A stretch of DNA of 64,000 nucleotides from Saprospiraceae bacterium (GCA_016713025.1 JADJPZ010000004.1:2604001-2668000), one strand, 5' to 3'. Positions 20,242 to 29,256 are shown, counted from the first letter of the stretch. Notes: generated by a model from the sequence alone, not told the origin. Numbers and translations are program-made.

Positions 20242-21105
20242 ATGCAATCAGTGTATAGAGAATTAGGGCTGAGCAGACAAGCCGTGCATCAGCAGTGGAG
20301 TCGGGATGATAGACAAACAATGCAATATGAGCAAATTATCCCCATAGTGAGGGAATGGAGGATCAAACATCCACGTATGGGAAGCCGTGCATTGTATTAT
20401 AGTATAAAAAATGTTGGTGGCATTGACCTTGGACTGGGAGTCAATAGGTTTGAACAACTCATGAGTACTTCAGGTTTGACCATCAAGCCTGGTAGAACAA
20501 GAATAGTAAAGACAAGTGACGGAAAAGGTAAAGGCGATTATCCCAACCTGATCAATGGGCTCATATTGGATAATGTGAATCAACTCATTGCTGGTGATAT
20601 TACGTATTATAATATTGATGGTCAGTGCAGTTACATATTCACGTTAAAGGATATTTATTCGCAAAGGGTACTAGGACTGATACCGTCTTTAACTATGGAA
20701 GCTTCCATCGCCATACAGTGCCTGGAACAAGTATTTATGTTGCGTAAAGATATAAATTTACAGGGATGTATCCATCATTCTGACAATGGCTCTCAATACA
20801 ACTCAACAGCTTATAAAAAAATGTTGACAGATGCAGGGATGCTAATTAGCAGAGCTGAAAATTGTTTGGAAAATGGAAGTGCCGAAAATTTAAATTCCAT
20901 TGTTAAAAATATGTACCTCAAACCTTGGAGTATACGCACCTTCAAAGAGCTAGAGCAAGCGTGCCAGGAATTGATTTATATCAATAATCACCAAAGAGCC
21001 ATCGAACAATTAGGACAGCTAAGCCCTGTACAATTTGAACAATTAGTGGCAAAGTTGCATCCTGAAGAAAGACCTAAAAAAGTATTATATGATTTTGACA
21101 GCTAA
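20242..21105 (+). CDS. IS3-family transposase OrfB (rve integrase core)
   Basis: 287 residues from the first Met, with the frame open back to the slippery site. An HTH_21-like segment (about 25-75) precedes the retroviral-integrase-type core. The catalytic triad is intact: Asp119 ('IAGDITYY'), Asp181 ('HHSDNGSQY') and Glu215 ('ENGSAENLNSIVKN'), with the 33-residue spacing between Asp and Glu typical of the DD(35)E group. The element is thus probably still capable of transposing. Confidence 0.92.
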   Translation: MQSVYRELGLSRQAVHQQWSRDDRQTMQYEQIIPIVREWRIKHPRMGSRALYYSIKNVGGIDLGLGVNRFEQLMSTSGLTIKPGRTRIVKTSDGKGKGDYPNLINGLILDNVNQLIAGDITYYNIDGQCSYIFTLKDIYSQRVLGLIPSLTMEASIAIQCLEQVFMLRKDINLQGCIHHSDNGSQYNSTAYKKMLTDAGMLISRAENCLENGSAENLNSIVKNMYLKPWSIRTFKELEQACQELIYINNHQRAIEQLGQLSPVQFEQLVAKLHPEERPKKVLYDFDS

Positions 21106-21663
21106 GCGGGACATGGGGTTTTTAAGGCATGATTCCCTAAATTGGAATGTAGGTTATAAAAAGTCAAGGAGCATTTTAAATGTGCTCCTCGACCGAACCT
21201 TACGTTCCACTTTGAGTAATTATGATATTCCTTCCAAGGTTGCTCCCCAGCAGAGCCTTAGTCCGCTTCACATAATCGTCAAAACAAAGGTACAGTATTA
21301 TTATTTATTTCTTAACTTTACGTTTTCCACATGTTGTTATAAGTTACAACATTGTTGTCAACGAAAATCATGAGAGCTCACGACTCAACTTTAAACATTC
21401 AACATTAAACCTTAAACTTTCAACCATAAACCTAAAACTTACCCTTAGTTTCCTTAATGAAAACCTTAGTGCTATCTAACGCTTCAGCGCAAAACTCTTA
21501 GCTCCCTTAGTGAAAGCTTTGTGTTCTTAGTGGTAAAGTATCCTGATAAATAAATTTTACTTTGTACGGCAGCTACTCAGAAACATTTTATCTTTTTCTA
21601 TCCTTATTGAAACTTAATTTTTCATTTTGTAGTTAATGTACTTAAATAAATATTTCATCTAGC
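21106..21663. repeat. Gene-free spacer with degenerate repeat, copy 3
   Basis: Contains the right flank of the IS3-family element, including the hairpin at 21162-21193, then copy 3 of the spacer repeat (21391-21545). The last 60 bp are AT-rich and lead into the TTG-started hsdS gene. The ORFs here look spurious. Confidence 0.5.
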
Positions 21664-22224
21664 TTGAGAGTATTATTACAAGATATTGCTGAAATCCAAA
21701 CAGGTGTATTTGCAAAACCAAATGTAGATGGTGATGTGGTATGCCTTCAGGCCAATGATTTTGATGAAAATGGAAACCATTTGGGATTTTGGACACCAAC
21801 TATTTCTGGAGATAATCTCCACTCAAAACATTTTCTAAACCAAGGTGATGTCTTATTTGCAGCCAAGGGAAACAAAAATTTCGCAGCTGTTCGTAACCAT
21901 AGTCTACCTTTAGCTGTAGCATCCACCTCTTTTTTTGTCATTCGGCTTTATAATACTGATATCTTGCCCGAATATTTAAAATGGTTCCTTAATCATCATG
22001 ATACACTAAACATACTAAAATCCGAAGCCAAAGGAACTGCTATTCCTTCTATTTCCAAAAAGTCCTTAGAACAAATAGAAATACCATCCATTCCTTTACA
22101 CAAACAAAACTTAATCCTAAAAATTGATCAATTAAGGATCAGTCAAAAAGTACTCTTGCAAAAAATCGCATCTTTGAGAGACCAATTAATTCAACGACAA
22201 TTAAACAAAGCAATAAACAGTTAA
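21664..22224 (+). CDS. hsdS: Half-size type I restriction-modification specificity subunit
   Basis: 186 residues with one target-recognition domain (about 1-145; 'IAEIQTGVFAKP', 'GDVLFAAKGNKN', 'GTAIPSISKKSLEQIEIPSI') and one C-terminal helical spacer (about 145-186). Usual HsdS has two of each in about 400 residues, so this would have to act as a homodimer reading a palindromic bipartite site, as known for truncated HsdS. The in-frame upstream codons reach a TAA at 21643 with no ATG, so TTG 21664 is the start. The stop is one base before the hsdM ATG, so the two are co-transcribed. The unusual order S-M and the size could mean that an older, full-length hsdS lost its first half. Confidence 0.82.
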   Translation: MRVLLQDIAEIQTGVFAKPNVDGDVVCLQANDFDENGNHLGFWTPTISGDNLHSKHFLNQGDVLFAAKGNKNFAAVRNHSLPLAVASTSFFVIRLYNTDILPEYLKWFLNHHDTLNILKSEAKGTAIPSISKKSLEQIEIPSIPLHKQNLILKIDQLRISQKVLLQKIASLRDQLIQRQLNKAINS

Positions 22225-22225
22225 T

Positions 22226-23794
22226 ATGACCAAAACAATCACACAAAAAGACATCAATGATGCCGTTTGGAAAGCTTGTGATACCTTCCGTGGTAGTATA
22301 GACCCTAGTATTTACAAGGATTATATACTCACCATGTTGTTTATCAAGTACCTGAGCGATGTCCACGATGACAAATTTGACGCTTATCTAGCCAAATATA
22401 ATGGAGACCAGGAACGAGCCAAAAGAGCTATGCAACACGAACGTTTTGTGGTTCCTGAGCATAGCCATTTTAACTATCTCTACGAACATCGCAATGATTC
22501 CAATATTGGTGAGCTAATAGACATCGAACTCGAAGATCTCGAAGAAGCCAATAGAGAGAAGCTCTACAGCGATGATGGTGCAGGTATCTTCCAAAATATC
22601 AATTTTAATAGTTCTGTCTTAGGTGATACCAAAGATAAAAATACGAGACTCAAAAACCTCTTATTAGACTTCAACAAAGATGCACTCAACCTGCGTCCAT
22701 CAAGATTGGCAGGCAATGATATCATAGGTGGAGCGTATGAATACCTCATATCCAATTTTGCTAGTGATGCCGGTAAAAAAGCTGGGGAATTTTTCACACC
22801 TGCAGAAGTTTCCACTTTACTCGCGAGATTAACAAAGTCAGCTCCAGGTTCACGAATATGTGACCCAACTTGTGGCTCAGGATCATTACTAATCAAAGCT
22901 GGCCAGGAAGTCGGTTCTGACAATTTTTCGCTTTATGGTCAGGAAGCCAATGGATCCACTTGGGCATTGGCAGTGATGAACATGTTTCTACATGGATTTG
23001 ACAATGCTACTATCCGATGGGGAGACACCATCCGAAATCCGAAGCTCAAAGAAGGAGATGCGCTGATGAAGTTTGATACCGTAGTGGCCAATCCACCTTT
23101 CTCATTAGACAAATGGGGCAAGGTCGAAGATAAAGACGGTGACAAAACCACCATTTCTTACGATCCAGAGACAGACCAATATCAACGATTTTGGCGTGGA
23201 GTTCCTCCCAAAAGTAAAGGAGACTGGGCGTTTATCTCCCACATGATTGAGACCACCTACGAAGGCAAGGGCAAAGTAGGTGTAGTGGTCCCGCATGGTG
23301 TCCTATTCCGTGGGGCAAGTGAAGGCAAAATCAGACAAAAGACTATCGAAGAAAATATCCTGGAAGCTGTCATCGGACTTCCTGCCAATTTGTTTTTTGG
23401 CACAGGCATTCCAGCGGCCATCTTAATCTTTAATAAAGCGAAGGGCGATAATAAAAATGTTCTTTTTATCGACGCTAGCAAACACTTTGAAAACGCCAAA
23501 AACCAAAACAAACTTAGAGAATCAGACATAGCGCACATTGTAGATACCTATCGCAAATTTAATGAAGGAACTTTGGCACCAGGTGTCATAGAAGATAAAT
23601 ATAGCTACGTAGCCACGCATGATGAAATCGTCGAAAACGACTTTAATCTCAATATACCTCGATATGTAGACACCTTTGAAGAAGAAGCGGAAGTGGATAT
23701 TGCTACAGTACAGACAGAAATCGAGCGCTTAGAAAGTGAACTTAAGGAAGTAGAATCCCAAATGAGTAGGTATTTACAAGAGTTAATAGACTAA
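22226..23794 (+). CDS. hsdM: Type I restriction-modification DNA methyltransferase subunit
   Basis: 522 residues: HsdM N-terminal helical domain (about 8-145), then the N6-adenine methyltransferase domain (about 165-480). SAM-binding motif I is 'CDPTCGSGSLLI' (about 213) and the catalytic motif IV is 'NPPF' (289-292). A coiled C-terminal tail (about 490-522) would contact HsdS. Full length, with all motifs intact. It follows hsdS by one base and precedes the RhuM gene by six. No hsdR for a restriction subunit is in this window, so the pair may methylate only, or the nuclease gene was lost or displaced by the IS256-family insertion downstream. Confidence 0.95.
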   Translation: MTKTITQKDINDAVWKACDTFRGSIDPSIYKDYILTMLFIKYLSDVHDDKFDAYLAKYNGDQERAKRAMQHERFVVPEHSHFNYLYEHRNDSNIGELIDIELEDLEEANREKLYSDDGAGIFQNINFNSSVLGDTKDKNTRLKNLLLDFNKDALNLRPSRLAGNDIIGGAYEYLISNFASDAGKKAGEFFTPAEVSTLLARLTKSAPGSRICDPTCGSGSLLIKAGQEVGSDNFSLYGQEANGSTWALAVMNMFLHGFDNATIRWGDTIRNPKLKEGDALMKFDTVVANPPFSLDKWGKVEDKDGDKTTISYDPETDQYQRFWRGVPPKSKGDWAFISHMIETTYEGKGKVGVVVPHGVLFRGASEGKIRQKTIEENILEAVIGLPANLFFGTGIPAAILIFNKAKGDNKNVLFIDASKHFENAKNQNKLRESDIAHIVDTYRKFNEGTLAPGVIEDKYSYVATHDEIVENDFNLNIPRYVDTFEEEAEVDIATVQTEIERLESELKEVESQMSRYLQELID

Positions 23795-23800
23795 GACCTT

Positions 23801-24835
23801 ATGGCAAAAGAATTAAAAAAGGCAGCAGAAGGATTTAATGAGGTATTACTTTATACCACTCCAAATGGGAAAGTAAAGGTAGAGATCTATTTGCAAAACG
23901 AAACCATCTGGCTTACCCAACAGAAAATTGCAGAGCTTTTTGGGGTACAACGACCGGCGATCACAAAGCATTTGAAAAATATTTTCGAATCAGGGGAATT
24001 AAAAGAAGAAGTGGTTAGTTCCATTTTGGAACAGCCCACCCAACACGGTGCAATAGCGGATAAAATCCAAGTATCTAAAGTAAAATTTTATAATCTAGAT
24101 GCCATCATTTCAGTAGGCTATCGTGTGAATAGTAGCCAAGCCACTGCTTTCAGAATATGGGCAACAGAAAGGCTAAAAGAATACATCATCAAAGGATTTA
24201 CTATGGATGATGAACGGCTCAAAAACCCTAACAACATCTTTGGCAAAGATTATTTTGAAGAACAACTCGCACGCATACGTGACATACGTAGCAGTGAACG
24301 CAGGTTCTATCAAAAGATCACAGACATCTATGCACAATGCAGTGCCGACTATAGACCAGATGATGATATCACTAAAACCTTTTTCGCTACTGTACAAAAC
24401 AAATTGCATTGGGCGATCACAGGACAGACAGCTGCAGAAATTGTATCATCCCGAGCAGACAGCACGAAAGAAAACATGGGTCTGACCCACTGGAAAAATG
24501 GTCCTGATGGCAAAATCAGAAAAACAGATGTAAGCATAGCCAAAAATTATCTGGATGAAAAAGAACTAGATGGGCTCAATCGTATAGTCTCCATGTATCT
24601 CGATTATGCAGAGTTACAAGCCAATAAAGGTGTCGTAATGAATATGAAAGATTGGATAGTGAAATTAGATGCATTTTTGCAGTTTAATGAGCAAGCCATA
24701 TTACACAATGCAGGCAATGTAAGTCATGAAGTGGCCAAAGCACTCGCGGAAGGAGAATTTGAAAAATTCAGTAAAAACCAAGACATAATTTATGAGAGCG
24801 ATTTTGATAAACTGGCAAAAAAGCTAACCAATTAA
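23801..24835 (+). CDS. RhuM-family protein
   Basis: 344 residues that match the Virulence_RhuM family (Salmonella RhuM-like): an N-terminal winged-helix-like part ('IWLTQQKIAELFGVQRPAIT', about 35-55), then the conserved 'ISVGYRVNSSQATAFRIWAT' segment (about 106-125) and a helical C-terminus. RhuM genes commonly sit between hsdM/hsdS and hsdR in type I restriction loci, which fits this position. Biochemical function is not established; a DNA-binding accessory role is inference. Spacing from hsdM is six bases, so it is in the same operon. Confidence 0.9.
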   Translation: MAKELKKAAEGFNEVLLYTTPNGKVKVEIYLQNETIWLTQQKIAELFGVQRPAITKHLKNIFESGELKEEVVSSILEQPTQHGAIADKIQVSKVKFYNLDAIISVGYRVNSSQATAFRIWATERLKEYIIKGFTMDDERLKNPNNIFGKDYFEEQLARIRDIRSSERRFYQKITDIYAQCSADYRPDDDITKTFFATVQNKLHWAITGQTAAEIVSSRADSTKENMGLTHWKNGPDGKIRKTDVSIAKNYLDEKELDGLNRIVSMYLDYAELQANKGVVMNMKDWIVKLDAFLQFNEQAILHNAGNVSHEVAKALAEGEFEKFSKNQDIIYESDFDKLAKKLTN

Positions 24836-24870
24836 ATCCTAATCCTATACAATACATAATATCAGCATAT

Positions 24871-25167
24871 ATGTCAAAAGAAAAAAATTCAACCATCAAT
24901 GTACAAGGCACAGCAATCACTATCATCAATCAAAAGGAAGACGATTTTATAAGTCTGACTGATATGGCTAAAAAATTTGGGGGAGATGATTTAATTTATA
25001 GTTGGATGCGAAACAGAAACACACTGGAGTTTTTGGGGATTTGGGAGCAAATACATAATTCCTATTTTAAAGGTGGCGAATTCGAGACCTTTAAAAAAGA
25101 GGCTGACCTAAACAGTTTTCATCTTACACCAAAAACGATGAATCGAAAGTTCAAATGCCTCAATTAG
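24871..25167 (+). CDS. KilA-N domain protein, 3'-truncated
   Basis: 98 residues. The first 85 match the start of KilA-N DNA-binding proteins ('FISLTDMAKKFGGDDLIYSW', 'LEFLGIWEQIHNSYFKGGEF', 'FHLTPK'). Family members are about 250 residues and continue after 'LTPK' with a Trp-Ile-Glu-Ser type segment; here a shifted frame still encodes 'IESSNAS' before stopping, so an indel plus loss of the remainder has occurred. KilA-N genes also often accompany type I restriction loci. Probably not functional. Confidence 0.7.
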   Translation: MSKEKNSTINVQGTAITIINQKEDDFISLTDMAKKFGGDDLIYSWMRNRNTLEFLGIWEQIHNSYFKGGEFETFKKEADLNSFHLTPKTMNRKFKCLN

Positions 25168-25179
25168 ATAAACAATAAA

Positions 25180-25689
25180 ATGATCCAACAATTTCAAATC
25201 AGTTTAAATAATTTCAAACCAATGACAAAAAAATCAAATAGAAGTTGGTTATGGTTTGCAGGTGCAGTTATATTATGGCTTGCAAGTTATTTCGTAATTA
25301 GATTTATATTTAAATTAGAAAATGGAGCAGCTGGCACATTTGGTGATCAATTTGGTGCCATAAATGCATTATTCACTGGTCTGTCTTTTGCAGGTATTAT
25401 TATAACACTGAGACTACAACAAGAAGAGTTATCAGCTCAAAGAAGAGAATTTATGACTAGTAGAGCTATGACGATTGTTTATAAGCAATTAGAGTTGATC
25501 AGTTTTGAATTATCACAAATCCAAAGGATAGAAGGTATGAAAACAAAAAATGAATGGATATATAAAAGAGAATATGATGGTGTTATAGCATTAACAAGGT
25601 GGGAAGATATTCTCATTAGTTCAACAAATAAAGTTGAAGCGTTCGAAAATTTAAAATCTGGGGAGTGTAAGAAAGATTGTGTAAACTAG
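25180..25689 (+). CDS. Membrane-anchored hypothetical protein, cut by the IS256-family element
   Basis: 169 residues as read, though Met15 (25222) is the more likely start ('MTKKSNRSWLW'). Two hydrophobic segments (about 22-42 and 62-82 of the longer form) are followed by a coiled coil, a plan seen in putative phage-abortive-infection type membrane proteins of unknown mechanism. The last codons (Cys-Val-Asn-stop) come from the left terminal repeat of the insertion sequence, so the native C-terminus is missing. I do not assign a function. Confidence 0.6.
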   Translation: MIQQFQISLNNFKPMTKKSNRSWLWFAGAVILWLASYFVIRFIFKLENGAAGTFGDQFGAINALFTGLSFAGIIITLRLQQEELSAQRREFMTSRAMTIVYKQLELISFELSQIQRIEGMKTKNEWIYKREYDGVIALTRWEDILISSTNKVEAFENLKSGECKKDCVN

Positions 25690-25705
25690 TATCAAGGAGT
25701 TAGGC

Positions 25706-25740
25706 TTCCATCTGTGGGGGGGTACCCCCCACAGATGGAA
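25706..25740 (+). terminator. GC-rich hairpin at the left end of the IS256-family element
   Basis: TTCCATCTGT followed by a G-run, a short loop, a C-run and ACAGATGGAA form a stem of about 16 bp, followed by AATTTTTT. It lies upstream of the transposase start and should stop transcription entering from outside, the read-through protection known for other insertion sequences. Confidence 0.75.
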
Positions 25741-25751
25741 AATTTTTTAAT

Positions 25752-27017
25752 ATGTTTGTGCGACCAAGTACAGACACATTTTTTAACCTAACAAATTTAA
25801 TAGTTATGCAAAGTAACAAATTTAATCTTAATCTCTCTGAATTTCTTCAGGATGTCAAGTCTCTTAATGATTTTGACAATGTTATGAATGGCCTTTACAA
25901 AGATGGCATTCAAGAACTTTTAAAAGCTGAACTAAGTCATCATTTAGGCTATTCAAAACACTCGCCCGATGGGATTAATTCAGGTAATTCCCGGAATGGG
26001 TCTTATAAGAAAAAGATACGCACTACACAAGGACAGGTAGAGTTGGATATTCCACGGGATCGTAACGGTGAATTTGAGCCTATCATTGTTCCCAAGGGCC
26101 AAACTACCACTGAGAAAGTAGAATCTGTCATTACATCTCTTTACAGCAGAGGTATGAGCACCGATGACATAACAGCTCAAATTCAGGAAATTTATGGCTT
26201 AGACGTTTCTAAAACCTTTGTTTCAGATATTACAAACAAAATGATTCCGGCTATCCAGGAATGGCAAAACAGACCTTTGGATAATACTTATTACATCGTT
26301 TGGATGGATTGTATTTGTTTTAAAATCCGGCAGGATAATAAAATCATCAACAAGAGTATTTATATCGTTATAGGACTGAAAACCAATGGGATCAAAGAAG
26401 TTTTGGGCATCTGGATGAGCGCCAACGAGTCTGCCGCGTTTTGGCTTTCTGTCTTAAATGAGCTCAAAGACAGGGGCGTTAAAAAGATGCTCATTGCATG
26501 CACTGACAATCTTACAGGATTCACTCAGGCCATTCAAACTGCTTTCCCCGATACCGTATCCCAGCTTTGTATCGTTCATCAAATCAGAAACTCTATGAAG
26601 TTTGTCCCATGGAAAGATAGAAGGGCCTTCCTGGCTGATTTAAAAACTGTTTATGCCGCTTTAAATATGGAAACTGCTCTCATTGCTTTTGAAGCTTTTA
26701 AAGCAAAATGGGGGTCTAAATATGCCTATGCCATTAAAAGTTGGGAAGCAAACTGGTCAAATCTATCTCCCATGTTTCAGTATCCTACTAACATTCGTAA
26801 AATTATGTATACCACTAATACCATTGAAGGCCTCAACAGAGCCATCAGAAAATTTACCAAAACCAAAACACTTTTTCCAAATGATCAGGCAGCCTTGAAA
26901 TCTGTATATCTTGCTATTCAGCAAATTCAAGTTAAATGGACAATGCCAATTCATAACTGGCATATTACTCATAATGAAATTTTAATTATCTTTGAGGATA
27001 ATTTGATTCAGCCATAA
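25752..27017 (+). CDS. IS256-family (mutator-type) transposase
   Basis: 421 codons as read; Met19 at 25806 ('MQSNKFNLNLSEFL') is the probable start, giving 403 residues, the usual family length. The DDE triad is present: Asp186 ('YIVWMDCICFKI'), Asp252 ('LIACTDNLTGF') and Glu359 ('TTNTIEGLNRAIRK'), numbered from the longer form. Conserved 'CIVHQIRNS' and 'GMSTDDI' segments support the family call. Intact, so potentially active. Confidence 0.95.
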   Translation: MFVRPSTDTFFNLTNLIVMQSNKFNLNLSEFLQDVKSLNDFDNVMNGLYKDGIQELLKAELSHHLGYSKHSPDGINSGNSRNGSYKKKIRTTQGQVELDIPRDRNGEFEPIIVPKGQTTTEKVESVITSLYSRGMSTDDITAQIQEIYGLDVSKTFVSDITNKMIPAIQEWQNRPLDNTYYIVWMDCICFKIRQDNKIINKSIYIVIGLKTNGIKEVLGIWMSANESAAFWLSVLNELKDRGVKKMLIACTDNLTGFTQAIQTAFPDTVSQLCIVHQIRNSMKFVPWKDRRAFLADLKTVYAALNMETALIAFEAFKAKWGSKYAYAIKSWEANWSNLSPMFQYPTNIRKIMYTTNTIEGLNRAIRKFTKTKTLFPNDQAALKSVYLAIQQIQVKWTMPIHNWHITHNEILIIFEDNLIQP

Positions 27018-27047
27018 TTCTTTGAAGTTTTGTTTACACAAAATATT

Positions 27048-27803
27048 TTACAGCCTCATAAGCTCTTGTTTCTTTTCTTTCAAAATCTCATTACATTCCA
27101 TAGCAAATTTACCTGGATCCCTTCTCCTATACAACTCGTGGGTATAGATATGAATATCATTAATCTCAACGCCCCAAAAATGACTCAAGGTTCTATGTAT
27201 TTCATCTAAACTTGCTTTTCCATTGTTAAAACATCCTTTCAGATTACAATAGTTCACTAATTCTACATATTCTATTTTGGGCCTTGTCCACTCCAAATGA
27301 AACATTGGGGTCAATTGATTTCCATCAGATTGACCAAGACAGATTTCCAAATACTTTTCAATCATTTCGTAGGAAATAATAATAGCAATTATGTCCACCT
27401 TAGTAGAATTCCTGACAAACCATTCTTTATCACTATCTGAATCCTGCGTTCTGAAATACACAATCTCATCAATGATATTTAATGAATCATTTTTTAATTG
27501 ATTTAAGGCTTCCTGATAGTAATTTTTATCCCCAAATGGCCTTCTTGCTTCAATATTAAGTAATTTCTTGTAATAGTGAAAATACCTTGTGAGCTCCGGT
27601 TTATCTGTTTTGTAGTATTGTATTTCTTCCTCCTCCTCTTGGAATGTATATTTGTTCTCTTCTTCTTGGAGTTCGTTAAGAATAGTTTCAATAAATCCCC
27701 ATCTTTCTTTAATAACCTTTATTGGCAGCTTGCTCACATGGCGGTACCCCTGACACTTGGTGTCAAAATCTTGTACGCACCCTTGTAGCTTCTGCAATAG
27801 CAT
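27048..27803 (-). CDS. rteC: RteC-family regulator protein
   Basis: 251 residues matching RteC, the regulator of excision and mobilisation in Bacteroides conjugative transposons. Recognisable segments are 'FHLEWTRPKIEYVELVNYCN', 'GCFNNGKASLDEI' and the helical C-terminus. The N-terminal third is Glu/Lys-rich and helical. It lies head-on to the IS256-family element, whose right end supplies the final codons (CTG-TAA), so the last few native residues may be lost. Together with the integrase at 27991 it marks this region as a conjugative-transposon-type island. Confidence 0.85.
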   Translation of the reverse strand: MLLQKLQGCVQDFDTKCQGYRHVSKLPIKVIKERWGFIETILNELQEEENKYTFQEEEEEIQYYKTDKPELTRYFHYYKKLLNIEARRPFGDKNYYQEALNQLKNDSLNIIDEIVYFRTQDSDSDKEWFVRNSTKVDIIAIIISYEMIEKYLEICLGQSDGNQLTPMFHLEWTRPKIEYVELVNYCNLKGCFNNGKASLDEIHRTLSHFWGVEINDIHIYTHELYRRRDPGKFAMECNEILKEKKQELMRL

Positions 27804-27941
27804 GCTATCACATTTGATTTATTAATTTGCATAATATTTAGGCTTTTCTTATTCTGCTTATAATAAATCATAAAACGATACTGGTTTTAGTTTTTGTATA
27901 TAAATCAAAACAATTAACATTTTTGCTATTGCAACATAAAA

Positions 27942-27965
27942 AAAAGCAGTCTATTGACTGCTTTT
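27942..27965 (-). terminator. Terminator of the integrase gene
   Basis: A perfect 10-bp stem, AAAAGCAGTC with GACTGCTTTT around a 4-nt loop, is followed on the minus strand by a U run. It lies 26 nt after the integrase stop at 27991. Confidence 0.8.
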
Positions 27966-27990
27966 CCTATTATAACAAATTGTGGAAATA

Positions 27991-29256
27991 CTATTTTGCC
28001 TTTTTGATATCCGTCTTTTTAATATCGTCCTTTTTCGATGCGAACAGTTTTTCGCTAAGCTGGTCCATCTCCGCTCCTACTCTACTCTCTACAATCTTGC
28101 CATAAATCTGGGTGGTCTTAATGCTACTATGCCCTAACATCTTACTCGTGGCTTCCATACTCACGCCATTGGCCAATAGTACTGTAGTCGCAAACGTGTG
28201 TCTTGCAATGTGGGTGGTTAGTGGTTTTTTAATTTCGCAAATATCGGCAATTTCCTTCAAGTACGCGTTAAGCTTCTGATTGCTCTTCATAGGTAACAAT
28301 CTGTTTTTACTTATGCAAATAGGATGATCTTTATATTTATCTATGATCTCCAGTGCAGGCTCCAGGAGTGGCACGTTACTAACGTTGTCATTTTTCTGTC
28401 TTGATTTATAAATCCAATTTTTTCCATTGATGCCGGTCCCTATATGTTCAGGAGTCAGTTGAGTGGCATCTTTATAGGCATACCCTGTGTAGCAGCAAAA
28501 TACAAAACAATCTCGTACTTCACTTAATCTTGGTAATGTAATCTCTTTTTCAATGAGTCTTTGCAACTCTGCCCCAGTCAAATATTCTCTCTTAGTTTCT
28601 TTTACTGAACATTTATGCCCGGCTAAAATATTTTTTTCAACCCATTCATACTTTACTGCAAAGTCAACTACACGGATCAGATATTGCATGTATTTAACTA
28701 AAGTATTTTGATGTAGCTTCGCTTCAGTTTTCAAATAATGCTCAAACTCAATTGCAAAAGAATATTTCAAATCCGTAAGAAGGATATCTTTTGATTTAAA
28801 ACTATACCTAATAAAGGCTCCAATCTTAGTTTTGAAAGCGCCATACCTCCTGAAGGTATCTTTTTCAATTTCTATTCCGACAAGTGAAGAATACTTTTCA
28901 TTGTATACTTCACAAACTTCAAGCAATGTTTTGGATTGCTTTTCTTCTTCACCTTTCAACTTTCGTCTTAAGTCATCAACTGTCACATCCAGATTTTGTG
29001 ATTTCATTTCGTTATACATCCGGATGACATCCATTTTTAGCCTGTCCATGTATTCATTCATGGTCAAGAATTTTGCACTATTCCCCCTGTACTTTCCATT
29101 TTCTGAATCCCATTCAGAAAAATTGGCCTTGTATCCGGTACCAATATAAGCTCGCCTACCATTCAGGTAAATCTGCATAAGCACCGGTGACGCACCGGTA
29201 TCTTTTTTATCCGATCTCAGGATAAAAGTCACTTTAAGAAGTTCTAACTTTTTCAT
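27991..29256 (-). CDS. int: Bacteroides-type tyrosine recombinase (integrase)
   Basis: 421 residues: an N-terminal arm-binding domain (about 5-90), a SAM-like core-binding domain (about 108-210) and the catalytic domain (about 222-400). Catalytic residues visible are Lys284/Lys288 region, His349 and Arg352 ('HIARHTFAT'), His376 ('LGHSS') and nucleophile Tyr385 ('TQIYGKI'). The first catalytic Arg is replaced: 'CCYTGYAYKD' has Ala260 there, as in many Bacteroides conjugative-transposon integrases. It is oriented away from a tRNA-Asp gene 400 bp upstream, the probable attachment target. Adjacent rteC supports an integrative element. Confidence 0.93.
   Translation of the reverse strand: MKKLELLKVTFILRSDKKDTGASPVLMQIYLNGRRAYIGTGYKANFSEWDSENGKYRGNSAKFLTMNEYMDRLKMDVIRMYNEMKSQNLDVTVDDLRRKLKGEEEKQSKTLLEVCEVYNEKYSSLVGIEIEKDTFRRYGAFKTKIGAFIRYSFKSKDILLTDLKYSFAIEFEHYLKTEAKLHQNTLVKYMQYLIRVVDFAVKYEWVEKNILAGHKCSVKETKREYLTGAELQRLIEKEITLPRLSEVRDCFVFCCYTGYAYKDATQLTPEHIGTGINGKNWIYKSRQKNDNVSNVPLLEPALEIIDKYKDHPICISKNRLLPMKSNQKLNAYLKEIADICEIKKPLTTHIARHTFATTVLLANGVSMEATSKMLGHSSIKTTQIYGKIVESRVGAEMDQLSEKLFASKKDDIKKTDIKKAK

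Larger units (their letters stand above)
19805..21105 (+). mobile_element. IS3-family insertion sequence (termini not resolved)
   Basis: Two overlapping-frame transposase genes with an A6G frameshift signal define an IS3-family element. I could not identify convincing terminal inverted repeats or a target duplication; coordinates cover the coding part only. A stable hairpin just to the right (about 21162-21193, 11 bp with one mismatch) may belong to the element. Confidence 0.85.
25663..27055 (+). mobile_element. IS256-family insertion sequence
   Basis: The left end (from 25663) and the reverse complement of the right end (from 27055) align as imperfect terminal repeats sharing TGTAA and the block TTGTGTAAAC at the same offset. 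They enclose one complete transposase gene. I find no convincing 8-9 bp target duplication at these borders, so the exact ends may be off by a few bases or flanks have rearranged. Confidence 0.75.

Noticed and set aside
21089..21373. 94-codon ORF overlapping the end of orfB
   Set aside because: Runs through the probable IS right end and non-coding repeat; basic, low-quality translation.
21664..27803. Complete defence island (BREX, DISARM or similar)
   Set aside because: Only hsdS, hsdM, RhuM and KilA-N-type parts are recognised; none of the signature genes of such systems is present.
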